This document shows positions 51,302 to 60,004 of a DNA stretch of 64,000 bases, piece by piece. The first letter of the stretch is position 1. The number at the start of each line of letters is the position of its first letter. The stretch is from Rhizobium sp. BG4 (GTDB lineage Bacteria; Pseudomonadota; Alphaproteobacteria; Rhizobiales; Rhizobiaceae). The notes beneath the pieces are model-generated. The model saw nothing but the letters and a program-made list of their open reading frames with translations, was not told the DNA's origin and did not search any database. A program made the translations under genes and the position numbers. The DNA lies in NCBI RefSeq assembly GCF_016864575.1, contig NZ_CP044125.1, forward strand, positions 3,578,001 to 3,642,000, read 5' to 3'.

Positions 51302-52503
51302 GCAAGGCTCAGAATGATGTCGTCATCACCGGCGTCGGTATCCTGACCTGTCAGGGCGTCGGCAAGGACGCGCATGTCGCGTTGCTGACCGGCAATGGCG
51401 CGCCGCCTGTTGTCGTCGAGACGGAAAAGTTCAAGCCCTATCCGGTGCATCCGCTGCCGGAGATCGACTGGTCGCAGCAGATCGCTAAGCGTGGCGACCA
51501 GCGCCAGATGGAAAACTGGCAGCGCATCGGCGTTTTCACCGCGGGCCTGGCACTCGACGATGCCGGTTTCAAGGATGATGCGGACGCCTGCGGCACGATG
51601 GACATGATCGTCGCGGCCGGCGGCGGCGAGCGCGACATCAATGTCGATACGCTGATCGTCGACGAGGGCATGAAGCGCAACGACCGCGAACTGCTGTTGA
51701 ACGAGAAGCTGACGACCGAACTGCGCCCGACGCTGTTCCTGGCGCAGCTGTCGAACCTGATGGCCGGCAATATCTCGATCGTCCACAAGGTCACCGGTTC
51801 GTCACGGACCTTCATGGGCGAAGAGGCCTCGGGCATTTCCGCCGTCGAGACCGCCTTCTGGCGCATCAAGTCCGGCGAATCCACGCATGCGCTCGTCGGC
51901 GGCGGCTTTGCTGCCGAGCGCGAGGACATGCTGCTTTTGACCGAAGCGATCGGCGCCAATGCGCAGGGCGAATGGGCACCGCTCTGGTCGCGTGAAGACG
52001 GTGCCGGCGGTGGTCTGATCTTCGGATCGGGCGGCGCCTTCCTGGTGCTCGAATCCCGCAAGCATGCGGAAGCGCGCGGCGCGCATATCTATGCGACCAT
52101 CGATTCCATCGAAGGCGATCGTGGCAATCGCGCGGCCGGAAATTTCGAGAAGCGTCTCGAGCGTCTGCTGGAGCCGGCCTCGAAGCTTCCTGCCGAGGGC
52201 ACCGTGGTGTTTTCCGGCGCGACCGGCATGCACGAGATCACGGCCCGCGAAAAGGCCGTTCTCGAGAATAAGCTGCCCAGTGCTGCCATTCGCGGCTATT
52301 CCGGTGTTTCCGGCGTCACGCTCGAAGCCCAGTTCGGTCTCGGCCTGGCTTTCGCGGCTCTGGCCATCGGCGCCAAGGCCAAGGTGCCGGCATTCGATGC
52401 TGCGCATGAAAAACCGATGAATGTGGCCGCCAAGGCTGCCGTCGTCACCACGGTCGGTCATCAGCGCGGCGAGGGCGTCGCCGTTCTTTCCGCGGAAGCG
52501 TGA
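51298..52503 (+). CDS. fabF2XL: Beta-ketoacyl synthase-like FabF2XL, active-site cysteine replaced
   Basis: A 401-residue thiolase-fold protein of the KAS II type. Where FabF1XL has TACASGATAI, this protein has MGEEASGISAV, so the nucleophilic cysteine corresponds to Glu176. That is reminiscent of chain-length factors, which have Gln there. It probably forms a heterodimer with FabF1XL and sets or supports the C28 length. Gene overlap with fabZXL and close spacing to fabF1XL indicate an operon. Confidence 0.92.
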   Translation: MSKAQNDVVITGVGILTCQGVGKDAHVALLTGNGAPPVVVETEKFKPYPVHPLPEIDWSQQIAKRGDQRQMENWQRIGVFTAGLALDDAGFKDDADACGTMDMIVAAGGGERDINVDTLIVDEGMKRNDRELLLNEKLTTELRPTLFLAQLSNLMAGNISIVHKVTGSSRTFMGEEASGISAVETAFWRIKSGESTHALVGGGFAAEREDMLLLTEAIGANAQGEWAPLWSREDGAGGGLIFGSGGAFLVLESRKHAEARGAHIYATIDSIEGDRGNRAAGNFEKRLERLLEPASKLPAEGTVVFSGATGMHEITAREKAVLENKLPSAAIRGYSGVSGVTLEAQFGLGLAFAALAIGAKAKVPAFDAAHEKPMNVAAKAAVVTTVGHQRGEGVAVLSAEA

Positions 52504-52514
52504 GGAGTTTTCAC

Positions 52515-53801
52515 ATGACAGAAGCTGCTTACAAGGATCACCTCGGCCGCCCGATCGTTGCCGTCACCGGCATGGGCATCATCACCTCGCTGGGGCAGGG
52601 CCTGAAGGACAACTGGTCGGCGCTGACTTCAGGCACGTCTGGTATCCACAACATCACCCGTTTCCCGACCGAGGGGCTTTCGACCCGGATCGCCGGCACC
52701 GTCGATTTCATCGATATCCCGGTGCCGAACGCCGTCGAGCGCTCTTTTGCCTTCGCGCGCGAGACGACGATCGAGGCTCTTGCCGACGCTGACATTTCCG
52801 GCGATTTCAACGGCCCGCTGTTTCTTGCTGCGCCGCCGATCGAGCCGGAATGGAGCGCCCGCTTCGAACTTGCCGACCGTGCCCCGCCGTCCGATCATCC
52901 GGGCGACGCCTACGAGCGCTTCCTGGCGGCGATGCGCCAGCGCACCGATGCGTTCTTCCATGAGGCGGCCCTTTTCGGCGCGATCTCCGAGCGCCTTGCC
53001 GATCGTTTCGGCACGCGCGGCCTGCCGGTAACGCTGTCGACGGCCTGTGCCTCTGGCGCCACCGCCATCCAGCTCGGCATCGAAGCGATCCGTCAGGGCC
53101 GCACCGACCGCGCGCTTGCCGTTGCGACCGACGGCTCGCTCAGCGCCGAAGCGCTGATCCGTTTCTCGCTGCTTTCGGCTCTCTCGACCCAGAACGATCC
53201 GCCGACCAAGGCTTCCAAGCCGTTCAGCAAGGACCGCGACGGCTTCGTCATCGCCGAAGGGGCTGCGACGCTCGTGCTGGAATCGCTGGAATCGGCGATC
53301 GCCCGCGGCGCCAAGATTCTCGGCATCATGAAGGGTGCCGGCGAGAAGGCCGACAGCTTCCACCGTACCCGTTCGTCGCCTGACGGCGGCCCGGCGATCG
53401 CAACGATCCGCGCGGCTCTCGCCGATGCCGGTCTCGACGAAAGCGCGATCGGCTACATCAACGCCCATGGCACGTCGACGCCCGAGAACGACAAGATGGA
53501 ATATGGCTCGATGCTTGCAGTCTTCGGCGAACGCATGGCCTCGATTCCGCTGTCGTCCAACAAGTCGATGATCGGCCATACGCTGACGGCTGCCGGTGCA
53601 GTCGAGGCCGTCTTCTCGTTCCAGACGATGCTGACGGGCACGCTGCCGCCGACCATCAACTACAACAACCCGGATCCGGCGATCGTTCTCGATGTCGTGC
53701 CGAACAAGAAGCGCGATCAGCAGGTTTCGGCCGTGCTGTCGAACTCCTTCGGTTTCGGCGGACAGAACGCCAGCCTTGTCATGGCGCTCGAACCGGCTTA
53801 A
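52515..53801 (+). CDS. fabF1XL: Beta-ketoacyl-ACP synthase FabF1XL
   Basis: A 428-residue condensing enzyme with a complete catalytic set: Cys178 in STACASGATAIQ, histidine in INAHGTSTPENDK, and histidine in NKSMIGHTLTAAGA. It elongates AcpXL-bound chains. ATG 52515 has a GGAG ribosome site; the in-frame GTG at 52500 overlaps the previous stop and is less likely. Confidence 0.93.
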   Translation: MTEAAYKDHLGRPIVAVTGMGIITSLGQGLKDNWSALTSGTSGIHNITRFPTEGLSTRIAGTVDFIDIPVPNAVERSFAFARETTIEALADADISGDFNGPLFLAAPPIEPEWSARFELADRAPPSDHPGDAYERFLAAMRQRTDAFFHEAALFGAISERLADRFGTRGLPVTLSTACASGATAIQLGIEAIRQGRTDRALAVATDGSLSAEALIRFSLLSALSTQNDPPTKASKPFSKDRDGFVIAEGAATLVLESLESAIARGAKILGIMKGAGEKADSFHRTRSSPDGGPAIATIRAALADAGLDESAIGYINAHGTSTPENDKMEYGSMLAVFGERMASIPLSSNKSMIGHTLTAAGAVEAVFSFQTMLTGTLPPTINYNNPDPAIVLDVVPNKKRDQQVSAVLSNSFGFGGQNASLVMALEPA

Positions 53802-53855
53802 TCGGTTCCGACAAAATTCAGAGATAAGAACGCCTGAAAGGCGAGAGGTTTTGCC

Positions 53856-54884
53856 ATGCGCGCATTGCAATTGATCGACGACCGCAAACTGGAAACCGTG
53901 GACCTTCCGGAACCGGAGGCTCCCGGTGCCGGTGAGGTAACGCTGCGCGTGAAAGCCGTGGCTCTCAACCATATCGACGTCTGGGGCTGGCGCGGCATGG
54001 CTTTCGCCAAGCGCAAGATGCCGCTGGTCATCGGTGCGGAAGCGTCTGGTGTGGTCGAAACGATCGGCCCAGGTGTTGCCAATGTGCTGCCGGGTCAGCT
54101 GGTATCGATCTATGGCGCGCGCACCTGCGGCCTCTGCCGCCCGTGCCGCGAAGGCCGTGACAATCTCTGCGAACATGTCTCCGGCGTTCATGGCTTCCAT
54201 CTCGATGGCTTCGCTCAGGAGAAGGTCAATCTTCCGGCGCGCCTGCTGGTTCCGGCTCCTCCCGGTGTCGATGCTGTCGGTGCTGCGCTGGCGCCTGTGA
54301 CCTTCGGTACCGTCGAGCACATGCTGTTCGACAATGCCAAGCTCGAACCGGGCGAGACGATCCTCGTCCATGCCGGCGGTTCCGGCATCGGCACGGCGGC
54401 CATCCAGCTTGCCAAGAAGATCGGCTGCACCGTGATCACCACCGTCGGTTCCGACGACAAGATCGAGAAGGCCAAGGCGCTCGGCGCCGATCACGTCATC
54501 AACTACCGCACCGACCGCTTTGAAGGCGTCGTGCGCAAGCTCACCAAGAAGAAGGGCGTCGACGTCGTCTTCGAACATGTGGGCAAGGACACCTGGGCTG
54601 GCTCGATGCTCTGCATGAAGCGCGGCGGCCGTCTCGTCACCTGCGGCTCGACCTCCGGCGTCTCCACCGACATGAACCTGATGATGCTCTTCCAGCAGCA
54701 GCTGAAGCTGCTCGGCTCGTTCGGCTGCCGCATGGAGAACATGGCGGACGCGATGCAAAAGATGGGCCGCGGTCTTGTGCATCCGGTCATCGATACCGAA
54801 GTCGGATTCGACGATATCGACCGGGCGCTGGAGCGCATGGAATCGCGCCAGATCTTCGGCAAGATCATCCTGAAGATGGACTGA
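53856..54884 (+). CDS. adhXL: Zinc-type alcohol dehydrogenase/reductase of the VLCFA cluster
   Basis: A 342-residue MDR-family oxidoreductase. The structural zinc cysteines are in GARTCGLCRPCREGRDNLC; the cofactor loop is VHAGGSGIGTAAIQLAK. In the conserved rhizobial cluster it is thought to act as the reductase of the elongation cycle, possibly as an enoyl reductase. It has a GCGAGAGG-type site before the ATG and lies four bases before lpxXL. Confidence 0.9.
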   Translation: MRALQLIDDRKLETVDLPEPEAPGAGEVTLRVKAVALNHIDVWGWRGMAFAKRKMPLVIGAEASGVVETIGPGVANVLPGQLVSIYGARTCGLCRPCREGRDNLCEHVSGVHGFHLDGFAQEKVNLPARLLVPAPPGVDAVGAALAPVTFGTVEHMLFDNAKLEPGETILVHAGGSGIGTAAIQLAKKIGCTVITTVGSDDKIEKAKALGADHVINYRTDRFEGVVRKLTKKKGVDVVFEHVGKDTWAGSMLCMKRGGRLVTCGSTSGVSTDMNLMMLFQQQLKLLGSFGCRMENMADAMQKMGRGLVHPVIDTEVGFDDIDRALERMESRQIFGKIILKMD

Positions 54885-54888
54885 TCTT

Positions 54889-55824
54889 GTGAAGCTTTTC
54901 ATCACCCGGATCGTTCTGAAGCTCGAGCATTTCCGCCAGTGGCTGATCGCCCAGCTGATGTTCGGGTTTCTGAACTTCCTGAAGATCTTTCCGGCTGACG
55001 GCGCGATCCGCTTTGCAGACTGGCTGGTGCGCAAGATCGGCCCGCGTATGCCGCGCCACAAGCTGATGCTCGTCAATCTGCGCAACGCCTTTCCGGAAAA
55101 GAGCGATGCCGAGATCGAAGAGATCGCGCTCGGCAGCTGGGGCAATATGGGCCGGCTGGCAGCCGAGTACGTCTTCCTCGACCGGCTGTTCGACTTCGAC
55201 CCGGAGCGCAGCGAGCCGGGCCGCATCGAGGTGTCGGGGATCCCGCTGTTCCTCGATCTGCGCGACAATCCGCGCCCGTTCATCGTCTTTACCGGTCATA
55301 CCGGCAATTTCGAGCTGCTGCCGGTCGCAGGGGCGGCCTTCGGTCTGCACGTGACCGTGCTATTTCGTCCGCCGAACAACCCCTACGTGGCGCAGAAGGT
55401 CTTCGATTTCCGCAGCGCGCGCATGGGCAAGCTGGTGCCGTCGCATGCCGGCTCCTCCTTCACGCTGGCGCGTCAGCTCGAAGCAGGGCAGGGCGTTGGC
55501 GTCCTCGTCGACCAGAAGTTCCGGAAGGGGCTGAAGACCAAGTTCTTCGGAATCGACGTCACCACCAATCCGCTGGTGCCGAAGCTCGTGCGCCAGTTCG
55601 ATTGCGAGGTCTATCCGGCCCGCTGCATCCGCTTGCCAGGTAATCGCTACCGTCTGGAGATCGAGCCGAAGTTCGAAATCCCGCGCGACTCAAAGGGCAA
55701 TCTCGACCTGACGGCCATGGCCCAGATGCTGAACGACAAGGTCGAATCCTGGGTCCGGCAGTATCCGGAGCAGTGGCTCTGGTACCACGACAGGTGGAAA
55801 ATCAAAGGAAAAGTGCTCAACTAG
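54889..55824 (+). CDS. lpxXL: LpxXL, very-long-chain acyltransferase for lipid A
   Basis: A 311-residue LpxL-family inner-membrane acyltransferase that moves the C28 chain from AcpXL to lipid A. A hydrophobic N-terminal segment (LMFGFLNFLKIF) precedes the catalytic HX4E motif in FTGHTGNFELLP. The start is GTG at 54889. It closes the acpXL-to-lpxXL cluster, whose product supports outer-membrane stability and symbiosis in rhizobia. Confidence 0.94.
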   Translation: MKLFITRIVLKLEHFRQWLIAQLMFGFLNFLKIFPADGAIRFADWLVRKIGPRMPRHKLMLVNLRNAFPEKSDAEIEEIALGSWGNMGRLAAEYVFLDRLFDFDPERSEPGRIEVSGIPLFLDLRDNPRPFIVFTGHTGNFELLPVAGAAFGLHVTVLFRPPNNPYVAQKVFDFRSARMGKLVPSHAGSSFTLARQLEAGQGVGVLVDQKFRKGLKTKFFGIDVTTNPLVPKLVRQFDCEVYPARCIRLPGNRYRLEIEPKFEIPRDSKGNLDLTAMAQMLNDKVESWVRQYPEQWLWYHDRWKIKGKVLN

Positions 55825-55956
55825 CGCTTTTTACCCCTAAAATTCATATGTAAAAATATGACTGCCGTTTTCGTTGAATGTGAACGGTGTTCATGTTAAT
55901 GCTCGCTACCAAGGCGAGTAGCCGGTTGGCACAGATCGAGAATCGACGGGCTGGCG

Positions 55957-56718
55957 GTGAAAACTGACATATGCTGGTTTCCCCTATGTATCAGGGGATT
56001 GGGGGGCATATTGCTGGAACTGCTGCAGGCATTCTCATCCCGTTGTGCGCAGATCGATGCCGCGATCCGCGCTGGCGACGATTGTCGAGTCTCAACCCTT
56101 GATAGCAGCGTCGACGATCTCATCGACGCGATAGTTAAGTATCAAGCTACGAATGTACTCGAGATCTACATGCAACTTCAGTTCGTGGTCTATCTGCTGG
56201 AGCAGAATGCCGACGACTGCGCAACGGTGACCAATCACGCGGCGACGCTGTCGCATCTTCTTGATCGCTATTTCGGCAATCCGGTGAAACGCCGCCTGCC
56301 GCAGGCGGCCGAGCGCATGCCGGAGCCGGAGGGCTATTTGCCCAATATGGACAACGGCAATTTCCTGAATTCGGCGATCCTCGAGACGCTGCCGGATCGT
56401 GTCGCGGTGCTGACGCGCGACTACCGCTATCTCTATTCGAACCCGGCGAACTGCGCCTATCTCGGCCGTAAGCCGATCGACATGATCGGCCGCCATGTCG
56501 CCGAGTTCATCGGGCCGGACCGCTTTGCCGAGACCAAGGCGAATTTCGACGCCTGCTTTGCCGGCGAGCGGCGCGAGTATAACTACCAGCGCGCTTCGGC
56601 CGAAGGCATGAAGCTGATCCGCTGCCGGATGTCGCCGCTGCGCGACAGTGGCGGGCGGGTGATCGGCGCGCTGGTGATGATGGAGAATGTCAGCGCGCCT
56701 GAGGCGGTGAAGGCTTGA
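55957..56718 (+). CDS. PAS-domain sensory protein without output domain
   Basis: A protein of about 235-253 residues. The N-terminal half is helical (LLQAFSSRCAQIDAAIRAGD ... EIYMQLQFVVYLLEQ); the C-terminal half is a PAS domain (ILETLPDRVAVLTRDYRYLY then MIGRHVAEFIGPDRF and ending GRVIGALVMMENVS). No kinase, cyclase or HTH follows, so it must signal through a partner. The start may be GTG 55957 or, with a better GGGGGG ribosome site, TTG 56011. Confidence 0.75.
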   Translation: MKTDICWFPLCIRGLGGILLELLQAFSSRCAQIDAAIRAGDDCRVSTLDSSVDDLIDAIVKYQATNVLEIYMQLQFVVYLLEQNADDCATVTNHAATLSHLLDRYFGNPVKRRLPQAAERMPEPEGYLPNMDNGNFLNSAILETLPDRVAVLTRDYRYLYSNPANCAYLGRKPIDMIGRHVAEFIGPDRFAETKANFDACFAGERREYNYQRASAEGMKLIRCRMSPLRDSGGRVIGALVMMENVSAPEAVKA

Positions 56719-56727
56719 AGCCTCGCG

Positions 56728-57321
56728 TCAATCGTTGAGACCCTTGCCGGCGAGGATCTGCGGCATCGCCTTCTCGATCCTGGATTCCCGGGTCTTGGCC
56801 TGTTTCGGCTGGGCGAAGTGCAGGAGATAGGCACGCTGCCGGCCGGGTGTCAGCGCTTCGAATGCCGTCTTCAGCGAAGGCGTGCTGTCGATTTTTGCCT
56901 GAAACTCCTCCGGTACGGCAAATTCATCCGTGCCCTTGAAATCGATCTTGGCGCCGGAGCGTTCGATCTCGGCGGCCTCGGCGACATAGGCTTTCAGCAC
57001 ATTCTCCATGCCCGAAATCTCCTCGGCGCTGGTGAAACGGATCTGCCGGGCGGCCTGGACGTTCTTGGTCTGCTGGATCAGCACGCCGGCCGTATCGCTC
57101 ATCAGCGCGCCCTTGAAGAACAGCAGGGCGCAATAGTCCTTGAAGCCGTGGATCAGCACGATATTGGCGCCATTGAGCGTATAGCAGGGCTCGCCCCATT
57201 TCAGGTCTTCGCTCAGCCCGGTATCGAGGAGGATGCGGCGCAGGCGCGTGAATTCTTCCTGCCAGCTGTCACGGCGGCTGAAATAGGCGTCGACCTTGGG
57301 GTTGGTCACTGTTGCAGGCAT
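56728..57321 (-). CDS. YdeI/OmpD-associated family protein (DUF1801-like)
   Basis: A 197-residue soluble protein with the YdeI pattern: LRRILLDTGLSEDLKWGEPC in the N-terminal DUF1801-like domain and FEALTPGRQRAYLLHFAQPK then RIEKAMPQILAGKG at the C-terminus. The frame continues upstream over two other genes by chance; ATG 57321 gives the family length. It is the last gene of a three-gene operon, two bases after the VOC gene. Function not established. Confidence 0.82.
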   Translation of the reverse strand: MPATVTNPKVDAYFSRRDSWQEEFTRLRRILLDTGLSEDLKWGEPCYTLNGANIVLIHGFKDYCALLFFKGALMSDTAGVLIQQTKNVQAARQIRFTSAEEISGMENVLKAYVAEAAEIERSGAKIDFKGTDEFAVPEEFQAKIDSTPSLKTAFEALTPGRQRAYLLHFAQPKQAKTRESRIEKAMPQILAGKGLND

Positions 57322-57323
57322 GC

Positions 57324-57677
57324 TCAATCCTTGCTCCAGACCGCAAGCTCGTAGCCGTCGGGGTCGCCGAAATGAAAGCGGCGGCCGCCGGGGAAGGCGG
57401 TGATCGGCTTGACGATCTTGCCGCCGGCGCGCTCGACAGCTGTGAGCGATGCTTCGAGATCGTCCGCATAGAGAATGACCAGCGGGCCACCCGGCTGCGG
57501 CTTGCCCATTGTCGTGAAGCCGCCGGTCAGGCGACCATCGCCGAATTCGCAATATTCCGGTCCGTAGTCGGTGAAACTCCAGCCGAAAGCGGCGCCGTAG
57601 AACGCCTTGGAGGCGGCGATATCTGCAACGTTGAACTCGATATAGTCGATACGCAGGGTCGTCGGATTTCCAGCCAT
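57324..57677 (-). CDS. VOC-superfamily (glyoxalase/bleomycin-resistance fold) protein
   Basis: A 117-residue single VOC domain: DYIEFNVADIAASKAFYGAA, LVILYADDLEASLTAVERAG and FHFGDPDGYELAVWSKD, the last with the usual metal-ligand glutamate. It could be a lactoylglutathione-lyase-like enzyme or a binding protein. Its ATG directly follows the stop of the SRPBCC gene. Confidence 0.87.
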   Translation of the reverse strand: MAGNPTTLRIDYIEFNVADIAASKAFYGAAFGWSFTDYGPEYCEFGDGRLTGGFTTMGKPQPGGPLVILYADDLEASLTAVERAGGKIVKPITAFPGGRRFHFGDPDGYELAVWSKD

Positions 57678-58075
57678 CTACTTCTCCATCAATGCCTTGA
57701 GCGCGTGCAGGTCTTTCTCGACATGGGCGGCGTCGGCGGCAAATTGCGCGTCGGTCATGCGGGGCTGCTTCAATAGCGTGAACATGACCTCGCAGCCATC
57801 GCCGTTCGGGACGATGCGCAGCGCATTGTAGACGCGAAGGCCGCTCTCGATGGTTACGGTATGATCGATGATGCCAAAGGGTTTTCCGGCACGAAACTGA
57901 CCCTGACAGTGCCGAGGACGCCGCGGGCGACCCAATCGTCGCCATCCCGGTCGAGGCCGGTTGCCAGGCCAGATGCCCAAAGCGGCATGTTTTCGGGCTT
58001 TCCGGCAAAATGGTAGACATCCTGCCAGTCGCGGTCGATCGAGCAATGCACGATCTTCGCGGTCATCGTCGTCAT
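57678..58075 (-). pseudogene. SRPBCC-fold protein, one frameshift
   Basis: Two frames make one protein of about 132 residues. The first (MTTMTAKIVHCSIDRDWQDV ... VRVSFVPEN) joins the second (PFGIIDHTVTIESG ... EKDLHALKALMEK) if one C is added to the CCC run, which reads GGG near 57882-57886 on the plus strand. The fold is that of START/SRPBCC ligand-binding proteins (polyketide cyclase-like). It heads the operon with the VOC and YdeI genes. Probably intact in reality, given the same pattern elsewhere. Confidence 0.65.
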
Positions 58076-58260
58076 AATGGCCTCCCATAGGCGCAAAGTG
58101 CGGCCCGCATCTCCTCAGATGGGGCCGTCGCGCCATCGATCAATATCGCGCCAGTGCTCTGACGTCGATTCCGGAGAACCATTTAGGCCGCTTCCCGTCT
58201 TGCCGTTTCGGGCTGGGAGTGCCAAAACACCGGTCGAATTTGACTCATCGGAGGATTGTC

Positions 58261-59691
58261 GTGGAAAAGGCAGAAATCGGACTGATCGGCCTTGCCGTCA
58301 TGGGTTCCAACCTGGCGCTGAACATTGCCGAAAAGGGCAACAAGATTGCGGTTTTCAACCGTACGCCTGAGAAAACGGATGAATTCTACGAGAGTGCCGG
58401 CGATCTGAAGAAGCAGATCATTCCGTGCAAGACGATCGAGGAATTCGTCGAGGCGATCCGCCCGCCGCGCCCGATCATCATCATGATCAAGGCAGGCGAG
58501 GCAGTCGACCAGCAGATGGAACTGCTGCGTCCGTACCTCTCCAAGGGTGACATCATGATCGACGCGGGCAATGCCAATTTCCGCGACACGATCGCCCGTT
58601 TCGACCGCCTGAAGAATACCGACCTGACCTTCATCGGCATGGGCGTTTCCGGCGGCGAAGAAGGTGCCCGTCACGGCCCGTCGATCATGGTCGGCGGCAC
58701 GGAAGACAGCTGGAAGCGCGTCGAGAAGGTGCTGACCTCTATCGCCGCCAAGTACAAGGGCGATCCCTGCGTCGCATGGCTCGGCAATGACGGCGCCGGT
58801 CACTTCGTCAAGACGATCCATAACGGCATCGAATATGCCGACATGCAGATGATCGCCGAAATCTACGGCATCTTCCGCGATGGTCTCGGCAAGAACTCGC
58901 AGGAGATCAGCAAGATCTTCGGCCAGTGGAACAAGGGCCGCCTGAACTCCTACCTGATCGAAATCTCCGAGAAGGTGCTGGCCGCCATCGACCCGATCTC
59001 CAAGGGCTCGATGGTCGACATGATCCTCGACAAGGCCGGCCAGAAGGGCACCGGCAAGTGGTCGGCGATCGAAGCGCAGAACATGGGCATCCCGGCGACC
59101 GCCATCGAAGCCGCCGTTGCTGCCCGCTCGATCTCCTCGATGAAGGATCAGCGCGAAGCTGCCGAGAAGATCTTCGGCAAGCCGGATTACAAGTTCCCGA
59201 TCGCCTACGGCCCCGAGCTCGACAAGGATCTAGAACTGGCGCTGTTCGCCGCCAAGATCGGCGCCTATGCGCAGGGCTTCGCCGTCATGGCCGAAGCATC
59301 CCGCGAGTTCAACTGGTCGCTGCCGATGCCGACGATCGCCAAGATCTGGCGCGACGGCTGCATCATCCGCTCGCAGTTCCTCGACGAGATCACCTCGGCC
59401 TTCACCAAGGCGCCTGACGCAGCCAACCTGATCGTCACGCCGGCCTTCTCCGAAATGGTCAAGGAATCGATCCCGGCGCTGCGCCGCGTCGTCACCGCCG
59501 CCCTGCAGGCCGGCCTGCCGGTTCCGGCGCTGACCTCGGCGCTGACCTATTTCGACGCCTACCGCCAGGGCCGTGGCACTGCCAACCTGATCCAGGCGCA
59601 GCGCGACTTCTTCGGCGCCCACGGCTTCGACCGCCTCGACGGCAAGGACTTCCACCACGGCCCCTGGGGCAGCGGTGCGGCGACCTTCTGA
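58261..59691 (+). CDS. gnd: 6-phosphogluconate dehydrogenase (decarboxylating)
   Basis: A 476-residue NADP-dependent enzyme of the oxidative pentose phosphate pathway. The nucleotide loop is GLIGLAVMGSNLALNIAEKG, substrate motifs are GVSGGEEGARHGPSIM and KTIHNGIEYADMQMIAE, and the family C-terminus DFFGAHGFDRL ... HHGPWG is present. The start is GTG at 58261 preceded by GGAGG; 14 upstream in-frame codons have no ribosome site. A strong terminator follows. Confidence 0.96.
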   Translation: MEKAEIGLIGLAVMGSNLALNIAEKGNKIAVFNRTPEKTDEFYESAGDLKKQIIPCKTIEEFVEAIRPPRPIIIMIKAGEAVDQQMELLRPYLSKGDIMIDAGNANFRDTIARFDRLKNTDLTFIGMGVSGGEEGARHGPSIMVGGTEDSWKRVEKVLTSIAAKYKGDPCVAWLGNDGAGHFVKTIHNGIEYADMQMIAEIYGIFRDGLGKNSQEISKIFGQWNKGRLNSYLIEISEKVLAAIDPISKGSMVDMILDKAGQKGTGKWSAIEAQNMGIPATAIEAAVAARSISSMKDQREAAEKIFGKPDYKFPIAYGPELDKDLELALFAAKIGAYAQGFAVMAEASREFNWSLPMPTIAKIWRDGCIIRSQFLDEITSAFTKAPDAANLIVTPAFSEMVKESIPALRRVVTAALQAGLPVPALTSALTYFDAYRQGRGTANLIQAQRDFFGAHGFDRLDGKDFHHGPWGSGAATF

Positions 59692-59710
59692 GCTTGCTTC
59701 AAGGAATAAG

Positions 59711-59738
59711 AAAAGCCCGGTTTCGACCGGGCTTTTTT
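59711..59738 (+). terminator. Strong Rho-independent terminator of gnd
   Basis: AAAAGCCCGGT (59711-59721), TTCG tetraloop, ACCGGGCTTTT (59726-59736), followed by further T residues: an 11-bp perfect stem. Confidence 0.92.
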
Positions 59739-60004
59739 ATTGCCAGTACGCAATTTTCTTGGCAATCGTCGAATGAAAGTACGTTTGTCGATGCAACTTT
59801 GCGTCTTTATTGCAACGCTACATTCAAATATTGATATTTACGACCTTAAGGTGAATATTTATAAAATTCTGCTCGCAGGATGTGTATAGGTATCCGTCAC
59901 AATCTGTCGATTCGTATAAACTTTCAGCATTGACGACACTTATTTTATTTCAGGCGATTGCGGCATGAGTTCCCTCAGAGGATCCAGATGCCATGCGGGG
60001 GAAA
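59739..60004. other. AT-rich intergenic region before the surface protein gene
   Basis: These 266 bases are strikingly AT-rich for this chromosome and contain no gene. TTGATA at 59831 and TATTTA/TATAAA at 59856-59865 are possible promoter boxes, though spaced more widely than usual (19-23 bases). AT-rich upstream DNA is typical of surface protein genes under nucleoid-protein control. Confidence 0.4.

Noticed and set aside
52629..55283. 884-codon open frame antisense to the fabF1XL-adhXL-lpxXL region
   Set aside because: It lies opposite well-identified genes, has low-complexity Arg/His-rich composition and no domain; long antisense frames are common in GC-rich DNA.
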